NCBI RefSeq assembly: GCF_018687715.1
Contig: NC_056764.1
Location: forward strand, 4,900,501-4,964,500
DNA: 64,000 nucleotides
Reading direction: 5' to 3'
Source: Carya illinoinensis
Taxonomy: Eukaryota > Streptophyta > Magnoliopsida > Fagales > Juglandaceae
Shown: piece after piece, positions 35,620 through 47,290 of the stretch
Layout: every line of letters starts with the position of its first letter
Position numbering within the stretch: position 1 is the first letter of the stretch
Translations under genes and position numbers: made by a program
The notes under the pieces: generated by a model
Seen by the model: only the letters and a program-made list of their open reading frames with translations
Databases searched by the model: none
Told to the model about the DNA's origin: nothing

Positions 35620-35951
35620 TGACAACACTACAAAGAATTCCAGCTCAACCTCGACTCAGCACACTAAGCTGCAGAGCTCCATCTCAGATGAACACAAGGA
35701 TGTCGAGTCACCACAGCTGCAAGAACTCTCTGGAAATTCTTCTCTTTAATTCTTTTTGGAATATTCTTGTGTATTTTCTATTTTGTACTAGAGGCACCTT
35801 TCTGTTATGAGCACTACCATATAGCTAGCTGTAAGTTGACAACGCACCATGCGTTTGTTACGATGCCTCTGTAATACTTGCTCTATAAATAGAGCATTGT
35901 GTAATACTCAGTTTCATGTCAAATGAAATTATCAATTCCTATATTCTTACA
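35620..35951 (+). repeat. Copia-2 3' LTR
   Basis: 332 bp, preceded by a purine tract. It lies only about 100 bp from the 3' end of the PPR pseudogene. Confidence 0.93.
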
Positions 35952-36050
35952 ATATTAAATTCATGTTTGGCGTCTCATCGTAATGCACTCCCTCTATTAC
36001 TTTGAGAATCTCAAGATAGTTTTGAGGTTCAACTTCCTTGACTCAAAACT

Positions 36051-38222
36051 CTATATATGGTAAGACTGCAGTTCTTCGTTGACACCGTTGTATCTTAAGA
36101 GGTCAGAAACAAGTTCTTCAGCTTGTTGAACTTTTTCTTCACGGTAGAGACCATGGAGGACCAAACGGTAAGATGCAATAGATGGAACAAGCCCATGACG
36201 GATAATTGTTTTCATTTAATCAAGCAACATGCAGTATGGCTCGAATGCCTTCTTAGGAAACAGACCTCGTTTCAATATATCTTTCGTCAGATTATCTGCT
36301 TCGGCAATTCTTCCCTCCTTGCATAAACAGAGTAGATATAAAATTGTCGAAGTCGGGAATAGGCGTACCACATTTCGCTAGCTTATCTTCAAGCTTGAAA
36401 GTATGTTCTACCTTCTTTACAGTAGGTAGAATTGATTGCACTGGCTTCAGTGGCGCCGTTTGACATAACAATCCCCGAAAGTAGGGCAGATATATATATA
36501 TTTATATATATAGATATGACTACTTGGTTGACAACCATTTTCAACCACCATACTCAATTTTGAAGGCACGATGCAACCTACCGGTATTGACATGTGCTTT
36601 CACAAATGGAGTATACGTAATATGATTTGGAGATATCCCTAAATCAGACATCCTAAGAGAATCATCTCTGCTTCCTCCACACTTCAATTTTGGCAGAGAC
36701 AAGTACTTATTACAGTGTATGTGTAGACATTTGGTGTACAGCCATCCTGCTTCATCAACTCCAACATGTTAAAGGCACGAGTAATCTCACCAGCTTGGCA
36801 GAGCCCATCTATTAATATTGTGTAAGTCGCTACACACGGAACTAAATCATAGTTTAGCATCTTGCTCAACACAGCATTTCCTTCATGCACCTTATCATTT
36901 TTTATTTTTGCTGTAAACATCAAGAAATGAGTTGAACGTGTGACAGGTTGTCAAATTCCTCTTCTCCACCACCCTCACTAAAAGCCTTGATGCATTTCCA
37001 ATTTTTCCAGTCTTGCAATACCCATCAAGAAGAGCTGTAAATGTTACTTCATCAGGGGATATTCCCTTCTTTACCATTAAACGTAAAAATACCACAAGTT
37101 TTCTCTGGTCTACCCTGTTTACAGAGCTCTTCAATTAAAGGAGTGAAAGTAAAGCCATCACTCATCAGGTATAAGACCAAAAGAATTCATTGACTTGAAT
37201 ATTTCAAAAGCCATTCCAATTTGACCTTCTAGGCAAAATCCATCAATCAATATATTGCAAGTTACCCTGTCAGGTAATAACCCTCCATGGACTACCCTTC
37301 TCGTAAGGCTTTGTGAGATTTATTAGCCCCGCACAACTTTTGATAATTAAGCTCATTGTATGTTCAGATATTGGGCTTGCTGCTTGCAGTTCCTTTTTTC
37401 CATCACAGCAAGCAGCTCAAATGCAGATACTTATCCGCCCTCCTTTGCGATATCCATTTCTCAAACACCCGGAACGCCGCCTGGATATCTTCTTCCCTAC
37501 AATTACCCAAAATCGAAGAAGTACAAATATGAGTATTCAAACAAGACCCAAGTTTCAACACCATACACAAGAACGTTTCTGCAGCTTGTACAAACCCATT
37601 CTTGTATAAAGCATTAATTAGGGTTCTATAGTCCATAAAAGCAGGAACAAACCCATCACCAACCATTCTCGTATAGACCAAAAATGCTAAGGAACCCATG
37701 TCCAACTTAGCCTAACACACCAATAATGTGCTGCAACAAGGGTAACTTAGCCTAAACCCAACCTTGCGCATCTCGTCAAGCGCACCCATCAGCTTCAACA
37801 TCTCAGTTTCACTACCACTACACACTTTGCCTAATTCAATTACGGCCTTATGTGCAATAGCATACAAATTGGAAGATATTAGTGAGTTCAACAGAATGAT
37901 TCCACTGTCTAAGTCATAACAATAGGTGGAGTGCTTGCAAACCCACTTGAAAAACCGAACACCAAGTTCCATGTTGTAGCCGTGAAGCTCAAAGGTCTTG
38001 GAAGCTGAAAGTGGGGCCATATGACTTATGAGAGACCAAAGGCTTGAAAATCTTGTTTGCTCACAATTGGGTTGCTTAATCAAGGCCGATACGGGAGAGA
38101 TTGTGCCATCTATACATTCTCAGATTGGCTGGTTGTGTGGCGACTCATAAGAAAGAAAGGAAGTCGATGGAGAATACGGAAATACACTAGCAGATCTCAA
38201 TTGGAAGCCAACGAGTTTGTTT
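36051..38222 (-). pseudogene. Pentatricopeptide-repeat (PPR) gene, broken
   Basis: Read on the minus strand, this is a P-type PPR protein, a family of organelle RNA-binding proteins built of 35-residue helical repeats. Clear repeats lie at 36684-36923 (VATYTILIDGLCQAGEI, then PNVYTYT), 36895-37134 (DEVTFTALLDGYCKTGKI) and 37403-37705 (DYRTLINALYKNGFV). The N-terminal part is 37712-38115. The frame changes between pieces and stops interrupt it (for example near 37706-37711 and 36190). The natural end is a TAG at 36051-36053. A 5-bp duplication at 38219-38223 marks the entry of Copia-3, and the first codons lie beyond it at 43345-43362. The intact gene would have coded roughly 730 residues. Confidence 0.85.
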
Positions 38223-38223
38223 G

Positions 38224-38759
38224 TGTTGTATTTCTAGGGTTTCAGCAAGAACACCAAATACACAACAAGATACCAAGATTGATTCAAGAAATATAAAACA
38301 GAAAACACAATCAGATTGTAAATAAGAAAATAGAATGAATATACCAAGAACACGAGGATTTAACGTGGTTCGATCCTTTCAGATCTACATCCACAGGGGG
38401 AACTGGCCAGAGATCATCTTATTAGAACTTCCAATCGCAACAGAGGAACAGTTTACAAGATTCAGATCATTGAATGACCTTAACTCTCTCTCAATCTTCA
38501 CTGATTTCAGTTTCTCTTTGTAAATCCTAATTTCTCTCTGTTTGCCCCTTTCTCTCATACGGCTCTATCTCTCTATATCTCTGCTACAGTGGCCATCACT
38601 TGGCCTTTTATACTACTAACTCATAACACAGCAGAACTCTAATGTATATGATCTAAACACGTGGCCATGTAATAACCACCAGATACAAGAACAGAATAAT
38701 ATGATACAAAATTACAAATATGTCCTTCTATGTACAAATTATTGACACAGAATACTACA
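38224..38759 (-). repeat. Copia-3 LTR, downstream (3') copy
   Basis: 536 bp, one of two near-identical copies. On the minus strand this is the 3' LTR, preceded by the purine tract AAGGTGGAGATT (complement of 38760-38771). Confidence 0.94.
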
Positions 38760-38830
38760 ATCTCCACCTTGTCATCAATTTGACTTCAAGGTTCCCCATC
38801 TCTGGCCAGATCCCACCTTTTATTCCCTGG

Positions 38831-41800
38831 TTAGCTCTCCTCCATGTTGATCAAGTGTAGGCAGTGCCTGAACTTTGATCTTGGCAATGGTTTAGTCATC
38901 ATGTCTGATGGGTTTTCTTTTGTTGGCACTTTCTCCACTTTGACAGTGCCACCTGCAACCACATCTCTAACAAAGTGAAGTCTAATGTCAATATGTTTTG
39001 ATCTTTCATGAAAAACTTAATTTTTAGTGAGATGTATAGTGCTTTGATTATCACAATAGACTGTGATATTACCCTCAAATAAGCCTAGTTCATTTGTTAT
39101 ACCTCTCAACCATAAAGCCTCTTTTATAGCCTTTGTCATGGCTATGTATTCAGCCTCAGTTGTTGACAAAGCTACAACTGATTGTAAATTAGATTTCCAA
39201 CTCACAGCACCACCAAAAGCAGTGAATACATAGCCAGTCAAGGACTTCCTTGTATCCAAGTTTCCAGCAAAATCAGAATCTACAAAACCACAGATTTCTT
39301 GACCACTTAACACATTTCCACCAAACCTTAATCCTAAACTAGAGGAGCCTGTTAAGTACTGAAACACCCACTTCAATGCTTGCCAGTGGGGTTTCCCATG
39401 AACCTACTAACTAGACTAACAGCATAGGTAAGGTCTGGTCTTGAATAGACCATTGCATACATGATACTACCTACCATACTTGCATATGGTATTTTTATCA
39501 TAAATTCCCTTTCATCATCAGTTTTAGGAGACTGATTTACAGAAAATTTAAAATGCTGTCCAATTGGGGTACTCACAGATTTTGCTAAATCCATGCTAAA
39601 TCTTTTAAGTACTCTTTGTAGGTATGTTTTTTGTGATAAGTAGAGTAATTTCCTTTTCCTATCTCTAATTATCTCCATACCTAAGATTTTCCTAGCAGGT
39701 CCAAGGTCTTTCATCTCAAAAACAGATTTTAAAATTTCTTTTACATGCTCAATTTTATCCTTATTTTTACAAGCAATGAGCATATCATCCACATATAATA
39801 AAAGGTAAACAGTGACATCATCAGAAACTTTAAAATATACACAGCTATCATAATTGCATCTTTTAAAACCATTCTCAACCATATGTGTGTCAAATCTTTT
39901 ATGCCATTGTCTTGGGGATTGTTTTAGTCCATACAAAGATTTTTTCAACAAACACACATGGTTCTTATTGGATTCGTTTATAAAGCCTTCAGGAGGCTGC
40001 ATGTACAGAGTTTCTTCTAATTCACCATGTAGAAAAGCAGTTTTAACATCCAACTGTTTTAGAAACAAGTCATGATAAGCAGTGTAGGCTAACAACAATC
40101 TGATAGAACTGTGTTTTACTACAGGAGAGAAAATTTCATTGAAATCTATACCTTCTCTTTGTGTAAAACCCTTTGCCACTAACCTAGCTTTGTACCTAGG
40201 TTTTTCTACTCCAATTATACCCTCCTTTTTCTTGAATATCCATTTAGACCCTATGATTTTAACTTTTTCAGGTTTTAACACCATTTCCCAAGTCTTATTC
40301 TTATAAAGAGATTCTATTTCTTCTTGCATTGCAAGAAGCCAATTGCTAGATTCTTTACTATTCATTGCTTCTTTATAACACCTTGGTTCAGGATCTTCAA
40401 TGTCTTGTGCTACAGAGAGAGCATAGGCTGTTATATCAGCATGTGCAAATCTCAATGGTGGTCTTATAACCCTTCTTGATCTATCCCTTACAAGGTTATA
40501 AGAGTCAGTGATTTTCCCTTGGTCACTTTCTAATCTAGACTTCGAATCATCTCCAAACTGTATAAGTGTTTCTTGAGGTGGTGAGTCCAAGGACTCCACC
40601 TCAACCTGAACCTTTTCTGGGACTGTGGCAGGTTGAGTCTCAACTGAATCCAATTGAGATCTGGCCATTTGTGACTCATTAAAAATCACATCTCTACTTA
40701 TTATACACTTTTGTTTTCCAGGTTCCTCTATCCATAGTTTATAACCTTTTACTCCTTCAGGATACCCAACAAAAATGCATTTCACAGCCCTAGGTTCTAG
40801 TTTGTCAGTTTTAATGTGTGCATAAGCATCACAGCCAAATACCCTCAGATTACTGTAGTCTGAGGGTTTCCCAGTCCATAATTCTTGGGGAGTTTTACAA
40901 TTAATGGCAGTGGATGGACTCCTATTTATCAAATAAACAGCAGTACTAACTGCCTCTGCCCAAAAAGTTTTAGGTAATTTTGCATTGGACAACATGCACC
41001 TAACCCTCTCAAGAATTGTTCTATTCATTCTCTCAGCTAGGCCATTCTGTTGGGGTGTTTCCCTCACTGTCCTATGCCTTGCAATACCCTCCTTTTGGCA
41101 ATAGTTATTAAATTCATTTGATAAGTACTCAAGTCCATTGTCTGTCCTAAGCTTTTTAACCTTCCTCCCAACTTGATTTTCAACCAAGGTTTTCCATTCC
41201 TTAAACTTGTTGAAGGTGTCACTTTTATGTTTAAGGATATAAACCCAAACCTTTCTAGAATAGTCATCAATAATGGATAGGAAATAATTTCCCCCACCAT
41301 GAGAACTGACCCTAGCTGGCCCCCACAAATCAGAATGGACATAGTCCAAACTTTGTTTAGTAACATGTGTACCAAGTTTGAAACTAACTCTAGTGGACTT
41401 GCCTAGTATACAATCCTCACAAAAGGGAAGGTCTCCTAGGTCTTTGTCACCAAGTAACCCCTGATTTTGGAGTTCCTTTAAGCCTTTATGGCTAACATGC
41501 CCTAATCTTTTATGCCAGAGTACAGTATTATTATCCAAAGGTTTCTGGACAGCAGAGGCATGTCCTCTAATAGTTTGACCTACCAGGGTATAAAGACCAT
41601 TCTTTATTTCCCCTTTCATTACTATTAAGGACCCTTTAGCTATCTTTAGAACTCCCGACTCAGACTTAAAAGTGCAACTAGATTTATCAAGCATTCCAAG
41701 GGAAATTAGATTTCTCTTAAGGTCAGGTATGTATCTTACATCTTTTAATATCATTTCCACACCATCATGCAATTTAAATCTAATTGAACCAATTCCAAAA

Positions 41801-42783
41801 ACTTTGCAAGATTTATTATTACCAAGCATAACATATCCACCATCAAAATCAGAAAAAGTTTCAAACCAAGATTTACAAGGGCACATATGAAAAGAACATC
41901 CTGAATCTAAAATCCATTCATTACTAGATTCAGTCTCAGAGATACAAAGTACCTCAGCACTCTCATAGCCTTCAGATGCAACAGATGCATTTCCCTCATG
42001 TTTGATCTTATCACCCTCTCTAATTTTCTTTTCAGGACAATCTTTCTTAAAGTGTCCCTCTTTGTGACAAAGGAAACACTTCAATTGTTTTCCTTTTGAT
42101 TTTGATCTAAGTTTATTCTTCTTTCCTTTATAAACATGTTTATCAAATCTTCCCCTAGCCACTAACCCCTCACCAGTCTGAGTTTTAGCTTCAGAATTAT
42201 TCTGAAGTTCCCTTGCATGCAATATAGATTGCACCTCATCCAATGACAAACTCTCTCTGCCATACATAATTGTTTCTTTTAGGTTAGAGTATGAGCTATC
42301 AAGGGAACTCAGTAACAGTATAGCCTGATCCCCATCATCTATTGTGATGTCTATGTTAGCAAGATCTAGGATGATTTTGTTAAATTCATCCAGATGATCT
42401 TCAATAGACATCCCTGGGGTCATTTTAAATGTATACAGCTTAGTCTTCTTGTGAAAACGATTGGCCAGGGACTTGGTCATGTAGAGAGCTTCTAACTTTA
42501 ACCAAATCCCTGCAGCTGAATCTTCATTGGCTACTTCCTGTAAGACCTTATCCCCTAAAGAAAAAATAATGGCACTATGTGCCTTTTGCAATATCTCGGG
42601 TTTAACCCTCTCTATAGTAGAGGAACTCAATTGTTCCTCTGAGGACCCTTTAGACAGCTTCTTGTCTCCAAGAAGTGCTTCTTGGAGACCATGCTGCACT
42701 AACAAAGCCCTCATTTTAATACGCCATAAACCAAAATCATTTTTTCCTGTAAATTTCTCCACCTCAAACTTGGTAGACCCCAT
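38831..42783 (-). pseudogene. Copia-3 gag-pol, nearly intact
   Basis: A 1136-residue frame (42783 to 39373) covers gag, a CCHC knuckle (about residue 234), protease DSGCSF (about 293), the integrase zinc region and core, and RT with YVDD (about 998). A small deletion near 39385 shifts the frame just before RNase H, which continues in another frame (39376 to 39017). A TAA at 39017-39019 then interrupts the tail, whose normal end is a TAA at 38831-38833. Thus two breaks separate RNase H and the tail from an otherwise complete polyprotein. Confidence 0.92.
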
Positions 42784-42808
42784 CTCGACCTAGGCTCTAG
42801 ATACCACT

Positions 42809-43344
42809 TGTTGTATTTCTAGGGTTTCAGCAAGAACACCAAATACACAACAAGATACCCAGATTGATTCAAGAAATATAAAACAGAAGACACAATCAGA
42901 TTGTAAATAAGAAAATAGAACGAACATACCAAGAACACGAGGATTTAACGTGGTTCGATCCTTTCAGATCTACATCCACAGGGGGAACTGGCCAAAGATC
43001 ATCTTATTAGAACTTCCAATCGCAACAGAGGAACAGTTTACAAGATTCAGATCATTGAATGACCTTAACTCTCTCTCAATCTTCACTGATTTCAGTTTCT
43101 CTTTGTAAACCCGAATTTCTCTCTGTTTGCCCCTTTCTCTCATACGGCTCTATCTCTCTATATCTCTGCTACAGTGGCCATCACTTGGCCTTTTATACTA
43201 CCAACTCATAACACAGCAGAACCCTAATGTATATGATCTAAACACGTGGCCATGTAATAACCACCGGATACAAGAACAGAATAATATGATACAAAATTAC
43301 AAATATGTCCTTCTATGTACAAATTATTGACACAGAATACTACA
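42809..43344 (-). repeat. Copia-3 LTR, upstream (5') copy
   Basis: 536 bp. On the minus strand this is the 5' LTR and leads into the primer site and gag. Confidence 0.94.
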
Positions 43345-43362
43345 GTTTGTCTGACTCAACAT
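43345..43362 (-). pseudogene. First six codons of the PPR gene, cut off by Copia-3
   Basis: On the minus strand an ATG at 43362 opens six codons (MLSQTN) that end in the GTTTG/CAAAC target duplication. On the far side of Copia-3 (38223 downward) the sequence continues with a Ser-rich, basic stretch like an organelle transit peptide and then reaches the PPR frame. The start is inferred from position and composition. Confidence 0.6.
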
Positions 43363-43439
43363 GCAGAGAGGGAAAGAGGCAGAGCGGTGTGAATCGTATC
43401 AGCCCGTTATCGTGGACTGCATGATGCAGCGAGACAGAT

Positions 43440-43720
43440 TTAGACCATCTTTGGAAAGTTAGATTGGTTCTCTAAAAAAATTTGTCATAATTTTCTCTTT
43501 AAATATCTTTAAAATATAAAATATTTTTAATTTTAAATCTTTAAATTTTTTTCATCTATAAACAAAACAAAAGAATAATACAATCTTTTTATATTTTAAA
43601 ATAAAAATATATATTTTTATAATTTTTTAATTTTATAATATTTTTATTTAACTTTATCTCTCATTTCCGCTAATTTTTAATAAAATATTTTAACTCAAAT
43701 CATTTCATCATTCACAACCT
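43440..43720. repeat. AT-rich MITE-like copy C (inverted)
   Basis: Carries the family's phrases in reverse order: TTTAATAAAATATTTTAACTCAAATCATTTCATC at the right, then the AT-rich core to the left. No coding capacity. Confidence 0.55.
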
Positions 43721-44362
43721 ATCGATGCATGCCTTACGTCATGGCTTGCTATAAAGTTCCATCGTCCTCCGCCTGTTTCAATTTCTGAAAAATTCAATTC
43801 ATCTTACTCCCAACAATTTTAAATTCCTCTTTAAATTTGTCCTCAAGCCTGCAAAAAATTTAACTGTTGTGTTTCTTACTCTGCCGGTAAGGTAACTTAA
43901 AAAAAAAAATCTATATTTCACTTTCTCAATGAGAAGTGTAAAATGATATGACTTCATGTAATCCATTAAATCAATTTTACAATAAGAGTAACTTTACAAT
44001 TTAACATACCACATTAAACTAGATCAGTTAAAATAACTTCTCTTTTCAAAACTTTCTTTGAAGTAAAACCTAAGTCCGGGTGATGAATATGTTAGAGAGT
44101 CTACAGTTAAAAGAACAAATTGACAACATAAATGTGAACCTGAACATTATCGTTTTGTAATATCTCGCGGCATGAACTTGGCTGTTGCAGAAAACAAACA
44201 TCCTCGGAAGCTTTGTTCTACAGTGTAGAAGGCTCTCTCCAATATATTAAACAATATTCTCATAACCCTGTTTTACAGCTTAGAAGCCCTGTCTCTAATA
44301 TATTAAACAATATTCTCATTTAATTGCATCAAGACAACCATTTCCAGGCGCATTATATTTAC
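43721..44362. other. 3' flank of ceQORH paralogue 3
   Basis: Contains one copy of the short AT-rich repeat (about 43920-44010). Around 44210-44320 a phrase is duplicated (CTCTAATATATTAAACAATATTCTCAT). No gene is seen. Confidence 0.45.
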
Positions 44363-47290
44363 CTAAGGTTCAACGATGATCTTCCCAGTTGCATGGCCAT
44401 CAATACTCTTAGCCCAAGCCTCTGCGGCCTTGTCCAGGGGATATTTTGAGTCAATAACTGTCTTGAGCTTCCCTTCCTTGACCAAGTTGACAAGACATTG
44501 TAGGTTCTCACCCTTGGGAATTAAGACTAGTGGCACCAGCTGCTTCTTGGAGAAAGTAAGTTTCTTCAGGGCAAAAGTGACCAGGGAAGTAGGTCCTGGA
44601 GTAATATCAATTACCTTCCCATTTGGGCTCAAATTAGGTTCGAAAGTAGACCAAGGAATGCCATTTGCACAGTGAATGACTGCATCATATTTTCGACCAG
44701 ATGGGCTGTTTAGAGCTGCCCCATCTGTCGTCTTGTAGTCGAGAACCTCATCAGCCCCTAAGCTCTTGACAAGTTCAATGTTGCGAGCGCCACAAGTGGC
44801 TGTCACGTGTGCATTTCCCCGCTTGGCCAGTTGAACAGCATAGTGACCCACACCACCTGAAGCAGCAGTTACCAGAATGTTTGCCTCCTTGCCACTTCCA
44901 TCGAGATTGATACCAGCAGATTGAGTGACAGCTTGGTGTGCTGTCAAACCTGCAATTGGGAGGCCAACTACATCGGCTGCTGAAACTTCAGGTGGTCTTG
45001 CAACTGTCAAGCTTTCCTTGGTTACAGCAAAGTCCGCTAGTCCACCTCCATTCTGTCATCAATGCAATAACCTCAACATACATTGAAGTGAGACAGCAGA
45101 TACTAAAAATCTGATGCAGGGCATTTTAGATTATACCTCCTATTACCAGGTTAGGAAACTCGGGACATCTAACATCATTATGGATAAAATGGTGCAACAT
45201 CATGCCAAATGGAATGACTACATCATTTTTGTATCACTATCACACACCCAAAAATAAGAAGTTTTAAAGCATGTATAGGATTGGAAAAGGCCAGACATGT
45301 GTCCAATGACTCCATATGCATCCCTATATCAGCAGATAATTTTAAAAATTTCGACATGGTTGCGATACAACTAGAACAACCTTCTACAGTCATCTTTGGG
45401 CGATCAGTCTCACTAAGTCATAACAAAATTGAAATAGTGCTATGCGCTTCGACTGTCAAATTCTCATACCATTTGGCTTGACATTGAGCAAAGGAGAGTA
45501 TTTTATGATTCATTTATCTTTTCCCTTCATTCCATAGAATAATAAATTGATTCATATTCTAATTTTAGGGGGATTGGGTTTGTACTAGTTTTTCATGCAA
45601 TGGGTTCTGATTCTCTCCTTAAACCCTCTATCATAAGTAGGTGAAGTTGGCTTATGAGAAGCTTGCAATGTGCATAATATAAAAATCATTAAGCCCTCTA
45701 TCATAATTCACGTATTTGTCTGGACCTAAACAAACAAAAAGAGAGAACTCACTTTCATTTTTTTTACGTAGAGTGATAGATATTTAGCTCTTAATTAGAA
45801 TTTGGTCATCTCAAAAGAGAATCGTGACTGTTTTAAGAATAAATTGGAGCATGCTTAACCAAACTACACACGAAACTAGGCTAAATACTTTTATTGGTGA
45901 ATTCTGATGGGTACTACAGAGTTTCATGTTAGACTTGAGGATATTAGTATGTATTTACTCAAGCAGAAATGTTAGTGGTTTGGAGCTTCTTTTAGAGTTG
46001 AAGATTATCTAAGGAAAAGCTTCATTAGATAGTCTTGTTTTCGGTCAGATTGTTCTTCCCCGACAACGAGAACTAGAAGTGTATTTTCAGATTAAGCTAA
46101 GAACAAACAAAAGAATATATGAAAGATCTTACCCTGGAGGTAAAAGCTACAACTTTATCCCCAGGCTTGAAATTTTTTACTCCTGGTCCAACCTCTATAA
46201 CCTCACCTGCCACATCAGAAGCTGTTCCGACAAGGAAAATATTCTTTATTTGAAGCAACAATCAAAATATTTTCTTTTTCTTTTTCGGCGAGGCGGGGTG
46301 GTGGTGAAATTAATTTACCAGGTATGTGAGGAAACTTGCGAGGAAGAAAAGGCCGAAGCATGCCTTTCTGAACTTTCCAATCAAATGGATTTAGACTAAC
46401 TGCTTCTAATCTCAACAAAACCTCATCTTTACTAGGAGTGGGAACTGGAACTTCCACATGCTGCAAACAAGCATGAAATTCACAAAAAACTCATTTGAGG
46501 TAGCCATAGGTTCTTAATGATATAGAATCAATGGCTTCATTGCGTTCAGCAAACATAAAAACAAAAGAAAGCTCATAAATTGTGCTGGCATGAGGAGCCT
46601 TTACAGTTTACAAAAAAAAAAAAATTACAATATGACATACCGTGTCAATCAGATGAGTTTAGATGCACAAGTTTTTTGTTAAAAAGTGATCCAAAAGTAA
46701 ATTTTTTACACTTTTTCACGGTGGAATACCCTTCTTTTTTTTTTTATAAAATATCGACTTGTATATATCCATGTTGGGTTATAAGTTTGTGTCTCATAAA
46801 GTATATATGAATTATATATCCTGGAAGCTGGATCTAAACGAGTAAAATAGAACATTTCCCCACACAATGGCCAATCCAATTCCATGGGACATAAAAACAC
46901 CCAATAACCAAATTGATTAAATTATGCCATCATGTCATGCCACATAAACTAACAGACAAAAAAAAAAAAAAAATTTGCACAGGACACCAAATGGATCCTC
47001 AACCCCAAACCCAATTCTTAATCGCCTTTTAAAATTCGAAACTTCTATCTTAGTCTGGAGACCCTTTCATCAGTCACCAGAAACTCCAAAACAAACAAGA
47101 AGTAAACTGTAAAAGACACTTATTTCAAGAACTGCAGGAAGAGATCTCAAAGGAAAACAATTAAGAATGATGAGAGAGTAATGTAAACAAGCATATATGT
47201 AGTACAAAATGAAATAGGAATAACCTGTAAGCCATCTGGTCCGCCACCGTAGGCAGTATACTGAACTGCATTCATGAGTTTTCCTGCCAT
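44363..47290 (-). CDS. ceQORH-like quinone oxidoreductase, paralogue 3 (328 aa)
   Basis: Four exons on the minus strand: 47290-47225, 46460-46319, 46221-46133, 45052-44363. Exon lengths 66 and 142 equal those of paralogues 1 and 2; exon 3 is one codon shorter (89 against 92). NADPH-dependent, zinc-less medium-chain reductase of the plastid-envelope quinone oxidoreductase type. It has the loop TAASGGVGHYAVQ, a C-terminal ATGKIIVEP, and SDVAGEVIEVG where the others have TDVAGE. No stop or frameshift. It points away from the MHK-type kinase gene, whose transcript begins about 2.3 kb away on the other strand, and is inverted relative to paralogues 1 and 2. Confidence 0.94.

Larger units (their letters stand above)
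31079..35951 (+). mobile_element. Decayed Copia LTR retrotransposon (Copia-2)
   Basis: LTRs at 31079-31410 and 35620-35951 (332 bp each) start TGACAACACTAC and end TATTCTTACA. Flanks GTATT (31074-31078) and ATATT (35952-35956) match at 4 of 5 bases, a target duplication with one change. A primer site TGGCATCAGAGCC abuts the left LTR at 31411 and a GGGAGGG-type polypurine tract precedes the right one. By eye the LTRs differ at about 22 positions (about 6-7%), so it is older than the other two Copia elements. The gag and pol style is RE1/Ale-like, judged from memory. Confidence 0.93.
38224..43344 (-). mobile_element. Copia LTR retrotransposon inserted in the PPR gene (Copia-3)
   Basis: LTRs of 536 bp at 38224-38759 and 42809-43344, with ends TGTTGTATTT...AATACTACA on the plus strand. 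There is a perfect 5-bp target duplication GTTTG (38219-38223 and 43345-43349). Transcription is on the minus strand, with the primer site TGGTATCTAGAGCC (complement of 42793-42806) and a purine tract beside 38760. By eye the LTRs differ at about 10 positions (about 2%), similar in age to Copia-1. Tnt1/Tork-like by its gag and pol. Confidence 0.96.
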
